Shown here one piece after another: positions 7,865-18,202 of a stretch of 64,000 nucleotides of DNA. Under the pieces are notes generated by a model. That model was given only the letters and a program-made list of their open reading frames with translations. It did no database searches and was not told the DNA's origin. Origin of the DNA: Owenweeksia sp. (lineage in GTDB: Bacteria > Bacteroidota > Bacteroidia > Flavobacteriales > Schleiferiaceae); NCBI GenBank assembly GCA_002695025.1, contig NZNV01000025.1, forward strand, positions 186,001 to 250,000, in the 5' to 3' direction. A program made the translations under genes and the position numbers. How positions within the stretch are numbered: position 1 is the stretch's first letter; every line of letters starts with the position of its first letter.

Positions 7865-10212
7865 AACCTGAAGAAATAATAAATTCAATATTTGCTGAAA
7901 CCCTTCTATCTAGTATCCTTGATAAGCTACATGAAGAGGGGCCAATTAACCAGGAGGATCTAGAAACATTAGCATATTTAAAGTATTTTCATGCAGAAAC
8001 TTTTAGTAAGAAAGAAGAAAAACTCATGTACCTTCTTGGGTTATTCTACAAAATAGAAGAGCCAAAAGATCTTCTTAGCCTAGCATACTCCACTTTTGCT
8101 GAGGCTATTAAACTTGATACCGGAGAATTATTTACCCCTGTTCAAGCAAGCATTAGAAAACAGATTAAGGAAAATAGGTATTTTTCGTTCTCTGCTCCTA
8201 CTAGTGCAGGAAAATCTTTCCTTTTCAGACAATTAATAAAAGAGGAGCAGGGTGACATCATTATCGTGGTGCCATCTCGAGCTTTGATTGCAGAGTATTT
8301 GTTGGCTGTTCGTGAATTAATTGGAGATCGAAAAGATATTTTGGTCTTGCAATTCATTGATGATATTAATCGCAGTAAAACTAACCGAAGAATTTTCGTG
8401 GTCACACCAGAGAGAGCTTCAGAAATTTTTAAACTTTCCAGTCATTTCAATATCACCTTGTTCTTATATGATGAGGCTCAGATTACACTTGAACCCGTTC
8501 GAGGGACAACCTTTGATGCTTTTGTGAGGAGGTCTGATAGGTCATTCCCTTCAGCAAAGAAAGTTTTTGCTCATCCTTTTGTGGAAAATCCAGAATCACA
8601 GCTAATCAAACATGGTTTTCATGACAAGGCATTTGCTTTTTCTTATAGACAGAGCACCGTAGGTAAAATATATCTCAAATTTGATCCTGAAACAGAAAAT
8701 TTTGAATGTTTCTCGCCCTTTATAAAGAACGCACATCACAAAAAAAATACTTACCGGTTTCCAGAAGATATTGTCAAGAAAAAACTCGAAGATGGAGGAA
8801 GCTTGTTAGTTTATGTTTCGAAATCTTCAATTTATGATAAAAGCTTTGAAGAGAATTTTAAAAAGTATATATCCCTATGCGATAGGGTTACAGATCCTGA
8901 GGCTCTTAGAATCATAGATGAAGTAGAGGATATTATTGGTGCCGCTGAAGTAGGCTCAGAAATGGTTTCACTTATGCGAAGAGGGGTTGTAGTTCATCAT
9001 GGATCAGTTCCTCTAAATGTCCGGTTTCTTATAGAAAAATTTACGAATGCCAGGTATGCTAAAATCTGTTTTGCCACATCAACTTTGATACAAGGTGTTA
9101 ATATGCCGTTTGACATCGTCTGGATCGACAACATGACACTACAAGGAAGTGATGAAGATAAAATTTTAGGTCTAAAAAATCTCATTGGTAGGGCTGGAAG
9201 AAGCACAAATACGGTAAGCCGTTTTGATTACGGCTATGTAATCATAAGGGATTCAGGTCGGAGGGTTAAAACCTTTATAGACCGAATCAACATCGACTCC
9301 CGGTTACCAGAAAAATCTTTACTTGATCAGCAAACAGATGGGAATATACCTGATGATATCATTGAATTTATTGATGCAGTAAAGGCTGACAGTCTAAATG
9401 ATGAGTATAATCTACCTATGTCAAAAGTGGAGAGATTAAGTACAGAGCAAACACTCAATATGATCAGAGTTGTTCTGGATAATATTTATAAGGATGGTCA
9501 AATAATGACCGGTTCAGAATATAAAGATTTATCTGGAACTAAGAAGAAGATCTTGAAAGAGTCTCTCGCTGCTATATATGAGGCTTCTTTAGGCCGAGAG
9601 CTATATACTGGTGAAAAAACTGTTTTGTCAGCCGCTATCACCATTTTGCTTTGGCATATTCAGGGTAAATCTTTCAGAGAACTCCTTGCTTTACGATATG
9701 GTTATTTAACAAAACAAAAGGAGCAAAGGCGTCTGAAGCGCCTATTTCGTGCTGGTTCCATCTCCCAAGAAATTTTAGATGAATCTTTAAATGAACTAAA
9801 GATTGACTATTCAGCGATTCCTTATAAGTTACCTGATTCGAAATTAAGAAAAAGTCCTCCATCCCGCTTTGGAGATCAGAAGGTTAAAAACTTTAATTAT
9901 GATCTCATGGTCTATGATACTTATGATTTTTTGGATAAGGTAATCTCGTTCTCTTTGGCAGATGTATATATTGCAGCTTTTAATCTATTCTACCAAATTG
10001 AAGATGATGCCAGGGCAAAAGAGATGGTTAACTACTTTAGATATGGTACCAATGACGAAGTTGAGATTTGGCTTATGCGTTATGGCTATACAATTGAAGA
10101 AGCTGAAATGCTCAAAGGATATGTTTTGACAGTTGATGAGAATGAAATTCGATTTAATAACTCAATAATAGGCGAAACTGAACTTGCTTCATTGGTTGAG
10201 AAGTATATGTAG
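7861..10212 (+). CDS. hamB: HamB-like superfamily 2 helicase of a Hachiman defence system
   Basis: The 783-residue product has SF2 helicase motifs. Q-motif-like FTPVQASIRKQI is followed by Walker A APTSAGKS (about 113-120), motif Ia VVPSRALIAEYL, a DEAQ box (about 203-206), motif V-like CFATSTLIQGVNMP and motif VI LIGRAGRS (about 440-447). In Hachiman, HamB surveys DNA and releases HamA on sensing damage or phage DNA. The C-terminal 300 residues are helical and unrecognised. It is translationally coupled to hamA. A different DEAD-type helicase is possible, but the DUF1837 partner makes Hachiman the best reading. Confidence 0.82.
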   Translation: MKPEEIINSIFAETLLSSILDKLHEEGPINQEDLETLAYLKYFHAETFSKKEEKLMYLLGLFYKIEEPKDLLSLAYSTFAEAIKLDTGELFTPVQASIRKQIKENRYFSFSAPTSAGKSFLFRQLIKEEQGDIIIVVPSRALIAEYLLAVRELIGDRKDILVLQFIDDINRSKTNRRIFVVTPERASEIFKLSSHFNITLFLYDEAQITLEPVRGTTFDAFVRRSDRSFPSAKKVFAHPFVENPESQLIKHGFHDKAFAFSYRQSTVGKIYLKFDPETENFECFSPFIKNAHHKKNTYRFPEDIVKKKLEDGGSLLVYVSKSSIYDKSFEENFKKYISLCDRVTDPEALRIIDEVEDIIGAAEVGSEMVSLMRRGVVVHHGSVPLNVRFLIEKFTNARYAKICFATSTLIQGVNMPFDIVWIDNMTLQGSDEDKILGLKNLIGRAGRSTNTVSRFDYGYVIIRDSGRRVKTFIDRINIDSRLPEKSLLDQQTDGNIPDDIIEFIDAVKADSLNDEYNLPMSKVERLSTEQTLNMIRVVLDNIYKDGQIMTGSEYKDLSGTKKKILKESLAAIYEASLGRELYTGEKTVLSAAITILLWHIQGKSFRELLALRYGYLTKQKEQRRLKRLFRAGSISQEILDESLNELKIDYSAIPYKLPDSKLRKSPPSRFGDQKVKNFNYDLMVYDTYDFLDKVISFSLADVYIAAFNLFYQIEDDARAKEMVNYFRYGTNDEVEIWLMRYGYTIEEAEMLKGYVLTVDENEIRFNNSIIGETELASLVEKYM

Positions 10213-10941
10213 CAGCTTAAATATATGCTGTAATATCTATATAAGGCAAGTATTTTGTTGATTTTACAATTTTTGCGTAGGATGCTATCCGAACCATGAC
10301 TTTGAGCAACCCAATTATTAAGATGGTTTATCTAAGACTATACTTGGTTGAGAATGTTTGGTGATAGACCAAAGAATTTGTTGGCTATACAAAGAGCATA
10401 GAGAAAAAAGATTATTAGCTAAGGAAAATACTTCATTTTCAATATCCCTGTGCCAAAGCAAGATTATAACAACAGGATTATAGGTACTTTTGAGTTTACG
10501 GATTTAAGTTGTGAATCCAAAATAATCCTTAATACAACGACAAGGATGTGGGGAACATTGTGAAATCTATAGAAGTCCAAAAGGAAACATAGTTAACAGC
10601 AAGCTTTGGGTTTGAGGATTAGGAGAAGAATATTGAGACCAGTGAGAATGGCAAACCGACCCTTTAAGATTACTATCTAGATCACAATGACTTTTCTTAG
10701 AGGTTAACTTATCTGATGCAAAGTAAGATATGCATAAACCAATAAGATCAAATAGATATAGGATGCCAAATAGCCTTGATACACCGGTGGTTCTTTACTA
10801 AGCCAGAAACTCTTAAGTAACTTATTTGGCCTAATCAGTCATTACCAATGGCTACTAATCTTAAGCTACTCATGTCAAATTCCGGCACGACACTGTAGAA
10901 GATGCAGATAAGCCCACGCTTTAAGTCACTCCTGGCATAAA
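10213..10941. other. 729-base stretch without a supportable gene
   Basis: AT-rich, stops in all frames, no ribosome-binding context that leads anywhere and no repeat noticed. It may hold remnants of a decayed gene. Confidence 0.5.
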
Positions 10942-11913
10942 TCACTTTTCTAAGGATTTGTAAATATACAATTTTACAGCATCATTTTTATTTAGTGTAA
11001 CACTGTCACAGATTTTTTGTGTCTGTTGTAGCAATTGCTCCTTTTTTTCAATTTTCTTCTTATTTAAAGGGTCAGGAAAATCATAATCAAGCCAAAAATT
11101 TAACTCCTCTCCCATTTCATTTACAACCTCGACATTGAAATTCTGCGTAAACCTCTCAGCATTTATATAAAACCAACTTTCCTCATCTTTTCTATCACCA
11201 TTTATTCTGTAATATATCTGGAAACAGATTGACCTAATTGCCTTGCCATTGGGTCTTATTGTGTATTTAAATTCATCTTCATACTTCTTATTTTCTAAGT
11301 AATAAATCTTATCATGCACTAAAATACTTCTATGGTCTGGATCATTTTCGTCAGCTATCGAGGCATGGGAAATAAGACCATAGTTTCCATGAACAATAAC
11401 TCCCGCATCAATTTTTAATTTTGTATCTGTCATATCAAACTCCACATCTTTACACATGTTTCTTATGGAACTTTCAATACTACAAGACACCGTTATTGAG
11501 CTTGTCTCTGGGTTATAACTTCTTAAGTATATTCTAATTTGTGTAACATCACTATAGGCCAGTGTAGCTCGGGCCTGATCACTTAAATATTTGATAGCAC
11601 TTCCATCAAGATTCTGCGAATTTGCCAAGAATTTAATCCGTGATTCAAATGGATCATTTTCAGGCCGTTTTACAGAATATATAAATACGGATAACCCAAT
11701 TACACCAAAAAATATAACATCTTCAATGAATGATGCCGTAAATGAAGAATAAAAATTACTATCAAAGTATTTTAAGGATAACCATTTTGCCTCTTCCTTA
11801 AATCCAAGTAAAAAAATACACACGATGAGAGTGAGAAGAATAAAAGAAATTAACACCGGCTTAATAGCCTTGTCCGTTATAAAACTTTGGAAACTAGATC
11901 TTATTTTCCCCAT
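10942..11913 (-). CDS. Two-TM membrane protein with soluble C-terminal domain, unknown
   Basis: The 323-residue product has two N-terminal membrane segments (about 18-38, ISFILLTLIVCIFLLGF; and about 62-82, EDVIFFGVIGLSVFIY). A soluble, probably beta-rich domain of about 230 residues and a charged helical end follow. I recognise no family. It lies convergent to the Hachiman pair and is isolated on its strand. Location in a defence-bearing mobile region makes a defence or accessory role possible but unproven. Confidence 0.6.
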   Translation of the reverse strand: MGKIRSSFQSFITDKAIKPVLISFILLTLIVCIFLLGFKEEAKWLSLKYFDSNFYSSFTASFIEDVIFFGVIGLSVFIYSVKRPENDPFESRIKFLANSQNLDGSAIKYLSDQARATLAYSDVTQIRIYLRSYNPETSSITVSCSIESSIRNMCKDVEFDMTDTKLKIDAGVIVHGNYGLISHASIADENDPDHRSILVHDKIYYLENKKYEDEFKYTIRPNGKAIRSICFQIYYRINGDRKDEESWFYINAERFTQNFNVEVVNEMGEELNFWLDYDFPDPLNKKKIEKKEQLLQQTQKICDSVTLNKNDAVKLYIYKSLEK

Positions 11914-12522
11914 GTTGGAATTATTCTGAAAGTAAATATAGGTTCTATTTAAATAGAATTTCCCATCATATTACATTAATTTACTTACATCCGACTATTT
12001 GCAAAATCGCAAATGAAATCTATGAGAGATGAGTTTTTAGGCTTCTTGTTAGGTGTTATAGGAATAATTCTTACCATCTATCCGGAGCTAAATATGAAAT
12101 GAACCCGAATGGAAAACCGCGCATCAGGATAACAGCTGAAGAGTTAAATATGTCCCGACAGGACAATAGCATCTTCTACTTACACTTTCATTTGAAGTTG
12201 AAAGTAAGGTGCTGCCACAGCTCATTTACTATGAATAGAAATATAACTGATCAAGTATGAGAATCAGTTGTAATGAAGTCTTTCTATCATAGTCCGAGGA
12301 TTTACCCACACCTTGACTGGTTGAATTTCGGGACATTGGCACACCACCTCTTTGGTGATCAAAATTTGCAAAAACAAAATCCTTAAGATAGTCCAGAAAT
12401 ATAGACGGTAAAAACAAGGAGTTATCCGTACCGACTTTTTGTTTTTATTATTTCACATCTAGTTCTAATATCATAAAATCCTAAGCCTTCCCATCCATCC
12501 TATACAGAGCGAAGCTAGGCTT
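11914..12522. other. 609-base stretch without a confident gene
   Basis: Contains an AACTGAT/ATCAGTT dyad near 12244-12268 and a possible 29-codon hydrophobic ORF at 12013-12102, too short to support. It probably holds promoters for the flanking divergent genes. Confidence 0.4.
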
Positions 12523-13701
12523 ATGCCAACCCTCAACAATCTCATTTGCTACTTCGCCCAAACCAACTTTCGCAACATCCGAAAACGCTTCGGCATCCTA
12601 CTTCCTGATCGCCTGTATCACTTCTATATCACCGGAAAAACAGGAACAGGAAAGACCACTTTACTGCATACCAAACTTACCCAGGACATACAAAATGGTC
12701 ACGGCCTCTGCCTGATCGATATACATGGAGATTTAATTAAAGAAGTATTAAGGATGATTCCCGAGCATCGCAAACAGAATGTGGTGTACCTGGACGCCAC
12801 TGATCCTAACCTCACTATCGGCTACAACCCCCTGCGTAAAGTAGGATATGAAAAGCGACCCCTGATCGTTTCCAATATCCTGGAAGTTTTCCAACGGCTA
12901 TGGGGCAACCAAAGCTGGGGAGTCAAGCTCAGCCATATCCTTCGTAATATCCTCTTGACCCTGCTTGATCAGACTACTGCTTCCTTCTCTGATGTATTGC
13001 GGATTCTGCACGATGAGGAATACCGCAAGTCATGTCTCCCTCATATTATCAATTCCGATGTCAAAGCCTTTTGGGAGAAAGAATTCAAGACCTATAGCAA
13101 GAACGACCTGGTTCCGCTGTACAACAAACTCGGAGCGATGCTGTCGTATCCTTCCGTTAAACGAATCCTAGTAGAAAATAAAGAGCAGATATCCCTGCGA
13201 TCCATTATGGATAACCGGAAGATTCTTTTGGTGAACTTGTCTAAAGGAATGTTGGGAAGTGATGCTTCGTACATCCTCGGATCACTGCTGCTTACCTCAC
13301 TATCTGCTTCAGCTTTCAGCAGAGCAGATACTCCAGAGAATGAACGCCAACCCTTCTTTGTGTACTTAGACGAATTTCAAAACTACACCAACCTATCCCT
13401 GATAGAAATGCTCAGTGAATTGCGGAAGTATAAGGTGGGGATGGTACTGGCTCACCAGTACATCGCACAGCTTGATCCGCAGATCCGTGATGCGGTACTC
13501 GGAAACGTTGGAACCATCATCACCTTCCGCTTAGGGCAAGCCGATGCTCGTTACATGGAAAAGGAGTTCTATCCCATCTTCAAACGGGATCACTTTCTGA
13601 ATCTCCCGAACTACCATATTTATCTGAAGATGATGATCAACGGTCATCCTTCCAAAGCCTTCTCTGCCACCACGCTTCCTCCCGATCAATTGCTGGACTA
13701 A
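12523..13701 (+). CDS. TraD/VirD4-family (HerA-like) DNA-transfer ATPase
   Basis: The 392-residue product has Walker A GKTGTGKTT (about 38-46), LIDIHGDLI (the family's D-H-G-D strand), a Walker B strand FFVYLDEFQNY (about 278-288) and a sensor-like AHQY. This matches the conjugative coupling or TraD DNA-binding ATPases that pump DNA. It lacks N-terminal membrane helices. A second coupling protein is encoded at 28196, so the region may combine two transfer modules, or this ATPase may have another DNA-translocation role. It opens a plus-strand run of accessory genes. Confidence 0.75.
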   Translation: MPTLNNLICYFAQTNFRNIRKRFGILLPDRLYHFYITGKTGTGKTTLLHTKLTQDIQNGHGLCLIDIHGDLIKEVLRMIPEHRKQNVVYLDATDPNLTIGYNPLRKVGYEKRPLIVSNILEVFQRLWGNQSWGVKLSHILRNILLTLLDQTTASFSDVLRILHDEEYRKSCLPHIINSDVKAFWEKEFKTYSKNDLVPLYNKLGAMLSYPSVKRILVENKEQISLRSIMDNRKILLVNLSKGMLGSDASYILGSLLLTSLSASAFSRADTPENERQPFFVYLDEFQNYTNLSLIEMLSELRKYKVGMVLAHQYIAQLDPQIRDAVLGNVGTIITFRLGQADARYMEKEFYPIFKRDHFLNLPNYHIYLKMMINGHPSKAFSATTLPPDQLLD

Positions 13702-13811
13702 CAAAATCCTGGCTCTACCACCTCTTTTCACTTCACCGATATACTCCAGGGGAAATCTGTTCTTTCCGGTCGAACCTTACTCACCCATAACCTTTCTTTC
13801 TCCCTGTTTCC

Positions 13812-14612
13812 ATGTCGCCCAAGCTCCGAACCCCGGTGACCTACTACGGCGGCAAGCAAACCATGCTCCGCCATATCCTTCCGAATATTCCACCCCACCA
13901 AATCTACACGGAATCCTTCTTCGGAGGTGGAGCCGTATTCTTTGCCAAAGAACCTTCAGAATCTGAAGTCATCAATGATAACCATCACATGGTGGTCAAC
14001 TTCTTTGCAGTCGCCAAGCAGGATTTTGAAGCGTTAAAAGAAAAGATCGAAGCAACGCTATTCTCCCGAGCCACCTATTCCGTAGCCTGGAGTATCTACC
14101 GGATGCCACATCTGTTTTCACCACTGCAATGTGCCTGGGCTTTCTATGTCGGAACCAATATGGGCTTTGCCTGTACGGTGGGTTCCTGGGGTTTTGACAA
14201 GTACGGCAAGCGAACCAAATCCTTTATCAATAAAAAGCTCGCCTTTGATGAGCGTATTGCCCAACGGCTCGCTTCGACCACCATTGAATGTTCCGATGCC
14301 TGTGCGGTTATTGAACGCTTTGATACAAAAGGTAGCTTCCACTATGTTGATCCCCCGTACATAAATACCAACCTCGGTCACTACGGTGGCTACACCGAAA
14401 GCAACTACCAACAGCTTTTAGAAACCCTTTCCAAGATCAAAGGAAAATTCCTGCTGTCCTCTTTTCCTTCAGACCTTTTAGAAAGATACACGAAGAAAAA
14501 CGGATGGCATACCCAGACCTATACCAAATCCTTAGCGGCACATAAATCCGAAGGTGGGGCATCCAAGCCCACCAAAGTTGAAGTGCTCACCGCCAATTAT
14601 CCCATTGTCTAA
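13812..14612 (+). CDS. D12-class adenine-specific DNA methyltransferase
   Basis: The 266-residue product methylates adenine in DNA using S-adenosylmethionine. Motif I is split over TYYGGKQTML and ESFFGGGAVFF. The catalytic motif IV VDPPYIN lies at about residues 179-186 (DPPY). Length and order fit Dam/M.EcoRV-type enzymes. No restriction endonuclease is adjacent, so it is an orphan methylase, commonly used by mobile elements to evade host restriction. A row of small unknown genes follows at 18-37 base spacing. Confidence 0.88.
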   Translation: MSPKLRTPVTYYGGKQTMLRHILPNIPPHQIYTESFFGGGAVFFAKEPSESEVINDNHHMVVNFFAVAKQDFEALKEKIEATLFSRATYSVAWSIYRMPHLFSPLQCAWAFYVGTNMGFACTVGSWGFDKYGKRTKSFINKKLAFDERIAQRLASTTIECSDACAVIERFDTKGSFHYVDPPYINTNLGHYGGYTESNYQQLLETLSKIKGKFLLSSFPSDLLERYTKKNGWHTQTYTKSLAAHKSEGGASKPTKVEVLTANYPIV

Positions 14613-14630
14613 TTTTTAAATCTGTAACAA

Positions 14631-15233
14631 ATGAATATTACGACCGCTGTGGTACTCCGACACTTTTTGTTGAAGCTCCGCACCCAACTCGATGACCCAA
14701 CGGTCACGTCAATTGATCCCTTCTTCCAAACTTTTTTCACAAAAGGTGAACTGGAAGATATTGTACATACTCTGTACGATTCCCATACCCTCAACGAACT
14801 TGATCCTGACGGGATGAGTAAAGAAGAACTCTTGGATACCATCGCAGACGATGCGATTATCCTTGGATACTTCATAGATCGTTGGGAAGATGAACGATAT
14901 GCGTACATCGCACTCACAGAAAAGGGAGTAAAGGACATCCTGACCCAACTGGAACTCCAAACCCACTATCTGTGGTACAAACCGATACCGGATTGGGATG
15001 CGTATGACTTAGGCAACTACCGAGAACTGCAAGTCAAAGCCGGAAAGGTTGCTTGGGTCTACGGTATCTATGATGCCAGTATCACCGAAGAGAATATGGA
15101 AAGTGTAACGGCTCCGCCTATCCGCTTCTACGACTCCCAGGAACTTGCCGCATCCGCGACCCATGAACTAGTCCAAAGCGGCCAATTCCACGATTCTGAA
15201 CTACACATTCTGCCAGTACTGGCAGGACAGTAG
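14631..15233 (+). CDS. Hypothetical accessory protein
   Basis: This 200-residue acidic protein has no family I recognise. The first half is helical and resembles a winged-helix-like layout (ELEDIVHTLYDSHTL, then an ITEKG-type turn written as LTEKGVKDIL). It starts 18 bases after the methylase and probably shares its transcript. No signal peptide or membrane segment is seen. Function unknown. Confidence 0.65.
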   Translation: MNITTAVVLRHFLLKLRTQLDDPTVTSIDPFFQTFFTKGELEDIVHTLYDSHTLNELDPDGMSKEELLDTIADDAIILGYFIDRWEDERYAYIALTEKGVKDILTQLELQTHYLWYKPIPDWDAYDLGNYRELQVKAGKVAWVYGIYDASITEENMESVTAPPIRFYDSQELAASATHELVQSGQFHDSELHILPVLAGQ

Positions 15234-15269
15234 TCACCAATTTTTTGTCTAATTCTAAAATCAAATACC

Positions 15270-15782
15270 ATGTCAAAAACAACAGGGGTGGTGGATGTCC
15301 TCATTGAGAACATTACCACCGATCAAAAGCTACTGGAAGAAGTAGAACAAAAAGTCCAGAAAGCGAAAGACCAAAAGAAGGAAGTTGCGGATCGCCTGAA
15401 AGGATACCGTAATGATCTGTCTGTACTTTTAAAGTATGCCGATGAAACGCAACAGAAGAAAATTGAAGAGCTTGGTCTCTCCTCTGGAGATCAAACCCAA
15501 GGATTGAACCCGGTTGCTTCCACGGTCATAGAACTCTTGGCAAAAGCGAAGAACCACACTATGACCAATGGAGAACTGTATGATGCCTACGTTAAAACGG
15601 TCAAAGACCAGGAAGACGTAGAGTCTTACACCCACTTCAATATCAAGTGTCGTTCGTTGTTTAACTCTCAGCGCTTGATTCGGAAGAAGGCCAAGGACTC
15701 TAAGAGTTCACGGGATGATATCATCTCAGTGAATGGTGGGAGTAAGCCTGATACTGACAAGGAAACAACTCCGGAATCATGA
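15270..15782 (+). CDS. Coiled-coil protein with possible winged-helix end, unknown
   Basis: The 170-residue product has an N-terminal coiled coil (about residues 15-60, KLLEEVEQKVQKAKDQKKEV). A compact domain follows with VIELLAKAKNHTMTNGELYDAY and a helix-turn-helix-like pattern. The tail is charged and low in complexity. It overlaps the next gene by 4 bases (ATGA). Probably cytoplasmic and DNA- or protein-binding; not identified. Confidence 0.6.
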   Translation: MSKTTGVVDVLIENITTDQKLLEEVEQKVQKAKDQKKEVADRLKGYRNDLSVLLKYADETQQKKIEELGLSSGDQTQGLNPVASTVIELLAKAKNHTMTNGELYDAYVKTVKDQEDVESYTHFNIKCRSLFNSQRLIRKKAKDSKSSRDDIISVNGGSKPDTDKETTPES

Positions 15783-16204
15783 ATCACAGCTTTACCACCT
15801 ACTATGGCAAACACAAAGCCTTTGACCTGGCTGTCTGGTTGAACTTTGAACATCGTTTAAAAAGCGAAGAGTTCGGAGCGATACAGGGAGCCAATGAACA
15901 GTACCTAGTGGTACCCACTGATCATCCATCGTTTGAGGGTGAGAAGTTCGAGAAGCTTCCCAATTCGTACCGGAACATGACGTATGATCATATTCAACAG
16001 ATTGCAATGGATTATGATCCACTACCGTTCTGGGAGATTATACGCGGTATGATGTCCACCGGTGACGGTGAGGTACTACGCTTTATTCTGAAGTATAATG
16101 TCCCCTTGCACAAATTCATTCGTTTTGAATTAGCAGCACGGGGCTATGATGCGGATCACCGCTGGTGCGGGTTTGAGAGCGCCAGGAAGATCTGGTTGCG
16201 ATAA
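15779..16204 (+). CDS. Hypothetical accessory protein
   Basis: The 141-residue product starts in the stop codon of the previous gene (ATGA), which supports the start and an operon. It is aromatic- and His-rich, has no signal peptide, and matches no family I know. It is the last gene of the methylase-led operon; a terminator-like hairpin follows 10 bases later. Confidence 0.6.
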   Translation: MNHSFTTYYGKHKAFDLAVWLNFEHRLKSEEFGAIQGANEQYLVVPTDHPSFEGEKFEKLPNSYRNMTYDHIQQIAMDYDPLPFWEIIRGMMSTGDGEVLRFILKYNVPLHKFIRFELAARGYDADHRWCGFESARKIWLR

Positions 16205-16213
16205 CTGAATATT

Positions 16214-16243
16214 AAAACGCTGACTGATGGTTGGCGTTTTTTT
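16214..16243 (+). terminator. Terminator of the methylase-led operon
   Basis: AAAACGC/GCGTTTT stem with a 13-base loop and a T-run, just after 15779-16204. Confidence 0.65.
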
Positions 16244-16463
16244 CGATCCGGTGTTTGTTAAAACACTCACTGTAAATCAATTATCTCATTTCCGGATCAA
16301 CTAAATTTTCAAGCTTTTCATGTTATTAAAGCTCATAGGATGCATAATTAGTTGCATTTGGAGAGGCCCTTCGGATTATACATTCTTAACACAGTTATAA
16401 TCTCTAATCATACTAAATGGATTATCTTTAATATAGTCATCAAACTCTACCAAAACTTATATC

Positions 16464-17846
16464 ATGAAAACATTGAATCACTACACTTTATTCATTATTA
16501 TTTGTACTCTTCCTTACCTAAATTACGCACAGTGGGATACCACCCAAGTCTTAGACTCACAAGGAAATGTTGGATTATATGTATCCATGCAGATTGTTGA
16601 TGGTTATCCCGCTGTAGCCTACTACCACAATCAGGATAGAGAACTGCGATATATGCGCGCAACTGATCCGGATGGCCGTAATTGGGGGTCACCCGTAGTT
16701 GTAGCGGTGGGTGGACGTTACGCCTCAATGGCAGTAGTAAATAATAAGCCTGCTATTGCCTACTTCTCCAAAACAGGGGAAAACCTGATGTTTGTGAGAG
16801 CCTCTAACCCGCAAGGTACTAGCTGGGGAACACCTATGACCTTAGATGCTCCCGGATCAGTTGGGCATTATATTTCTCTCGATACCATTACCGGAGCTCC
16901 GGCTATATCCTACTTTGATGCTACAAACTTTAACCTTAAGTATATCAGAGCAATTGATGCTGCCGGAACAAATTGGAATAGTCCGGTCACTGTGGTCAGT
17001 TCTTCAGGATGGGTAGGACAGTATACTTCCTTGGAAGAAGTAAATAACAATCCCGCTATCTCTTACTACAATCGGGAGGAAGAACGATTTGAGTACATTA
17101 GGGCGACCGATGGTGTTGGTAATAATTGGGGAAGTCCAGTGGTGGTAGATGACAGCATCCCATCGAGCTTCCACAGTCACACATCTTTGGCAGTTGTAAA
17201 CGGCAATCCTGCCATTGCCTACCATGATGATGACAATCAGGATTTGAAGTATGTCCGAGCTACAAATGAGAACGGTACTTCCTGGGGCACTCCTGTACGG
17301 GTGGATTCAATTAATAACACGGGTGATGGCCCCTCATTAGCAGTGGTCAACGGAAAGCCAGCTATTGCTTACAATAAAGGCTCCGGTAGTCGTCCTTACT
17401 ACGTTCAGGCATTGAATAACACAGGGTCAGCATGGGGAACTCCCGAAAAATTCTTTGATGTAACCTCCACCAGTTGGTATTACAGTCTTTTGGAGGTAAA
17501 TGGAAAGGCAGCGATAGCTTACTACGTTCTGGGTAGTGGAGATTTGAACTATATCCAAAATGAATCAAGTAGTTTGAATAAAACCAATATTAGCCTTAAA
17601 GAGCTTCAATCTGGTTTTTCATTATATCCAAATCCAGCTGGAGATGAATTGATTATTCAATTGGGTTCCTCTTCCCCAAAGGATAATCTGTATATCATTG
17701 ATTTGAGAGGTAAAGTTATTTATTCGGCAAAATTGAAAAATCTTGAACAGCATAGAATTGATGTATCCGATTTTCTTCCAGGGGCTTATATTTTGACCCT
17801 TGAGGGAACGAGTGGAAAATATCAAGCCAGATGGAGTAAGGAATAA
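16464..17846 (+). CDS. Secreted repeat protein with T9SS C-terminal sorting domain
   Basis: The 460-residue product has a signal peptide (LFIIICTLPYLNYAQ). About seven tandem repeats of roughly 50 residues follow, with the pattern VNGNPAIAYH..LKYVRA..GTSWGTPV. It ends in a T9SS type A sorting domain (FSLYPNPAGDELII ... LPGAYILTLE). Such proteins are exported across both membranes and anchored or released outside. The repeats suggest a beta-propeller or similar scaffold. It sits inside the mobile region as cargo. No catalytic motif is seen. Confidence 0.8.
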   Translation: MKTLNHYTLFIIICTLPYLNYAQWDTTQVLDSQGNVGLYVSMQIVDGYPAVAYYHNQDRELRYMRATDPDGRNWGSPVVVAVGGRYASMAVVNNKPAIAYFSKTGENLMFVRASNPQGTSWGTPMTLDAPGSVGHYISLDTITGAPAISYFDATNFNLKYIRAIDAAGTNWNSPVTVVSSSGWVGQYTSLEEVNNNPAISYYNREEERFEYIRATDGVGNNWGSPVVVDDSIPSSFHSHTSLAVVNGNPAIAYHDDDNQDLKYVRATNENGTSWGTPVRVDSINNTGDGPSLAVVNGKPAIAYNKGSGSRPYYVQALNNTGSAWGTPEKFFDVTSTSWYYSLLEVNGKAAIAYYVLGSGDLNYIQNESSSLNKTNISLKELQSGFSLYPNPAGDELIIQLGSSSPKDNLYIIDLRGKVIYSAKLKNLEQHRIDVSDFLPGAYILTLEGTSGKYQARWSKE

Positions 17847-18031
17847 TTCGGGAGATCAATTGGTATCAATCAGAGTGTTTGAGGATTAGAGAATCATTAC
17901 TTCAGAAATTCTAATTTTTTAAACTTGAGAACGGTTTAAACAGGCTGTCAATTTGTTCCGACAGTATCAAGCAGGGTGCTAGATTCACGGATAGAAAAGG
18001 CCAAGGAGATTTAGCTGAAATAACTGAATAT

Positions 18032-18062
18032 AAAAACGCTGACGAGGTCAGCGTTTTTTCCG
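18032..18062 (+). terminator. Strong terminator
   Basis: AAAACGCTGAC GAG GTCAGCGTTTTTT, an 11-bp perfect stem with tight loop. It is similar in sequence to the weaker hairpin at 16214. Confidence 0.85.
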
Positions 18063-18202
18063 TGGTGGAAAAGATATTCCCACAGGAAGTACTACATCAA
18101 ATACATACTACTGAGGATCTGTGCTTTGTAGATGTTCTTTAGGTTGCTGAACGTAACATTCAATCTAAAATTCATGAATACACCATACCCAATATCGAAG
18201 AA

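Noticed and set aside
12013-12102. 29-codon hydrophobic ORF
   Set aside because: Too short, no coupling to a neighbour and no recognisable homologue, so chance cannot be excluded.
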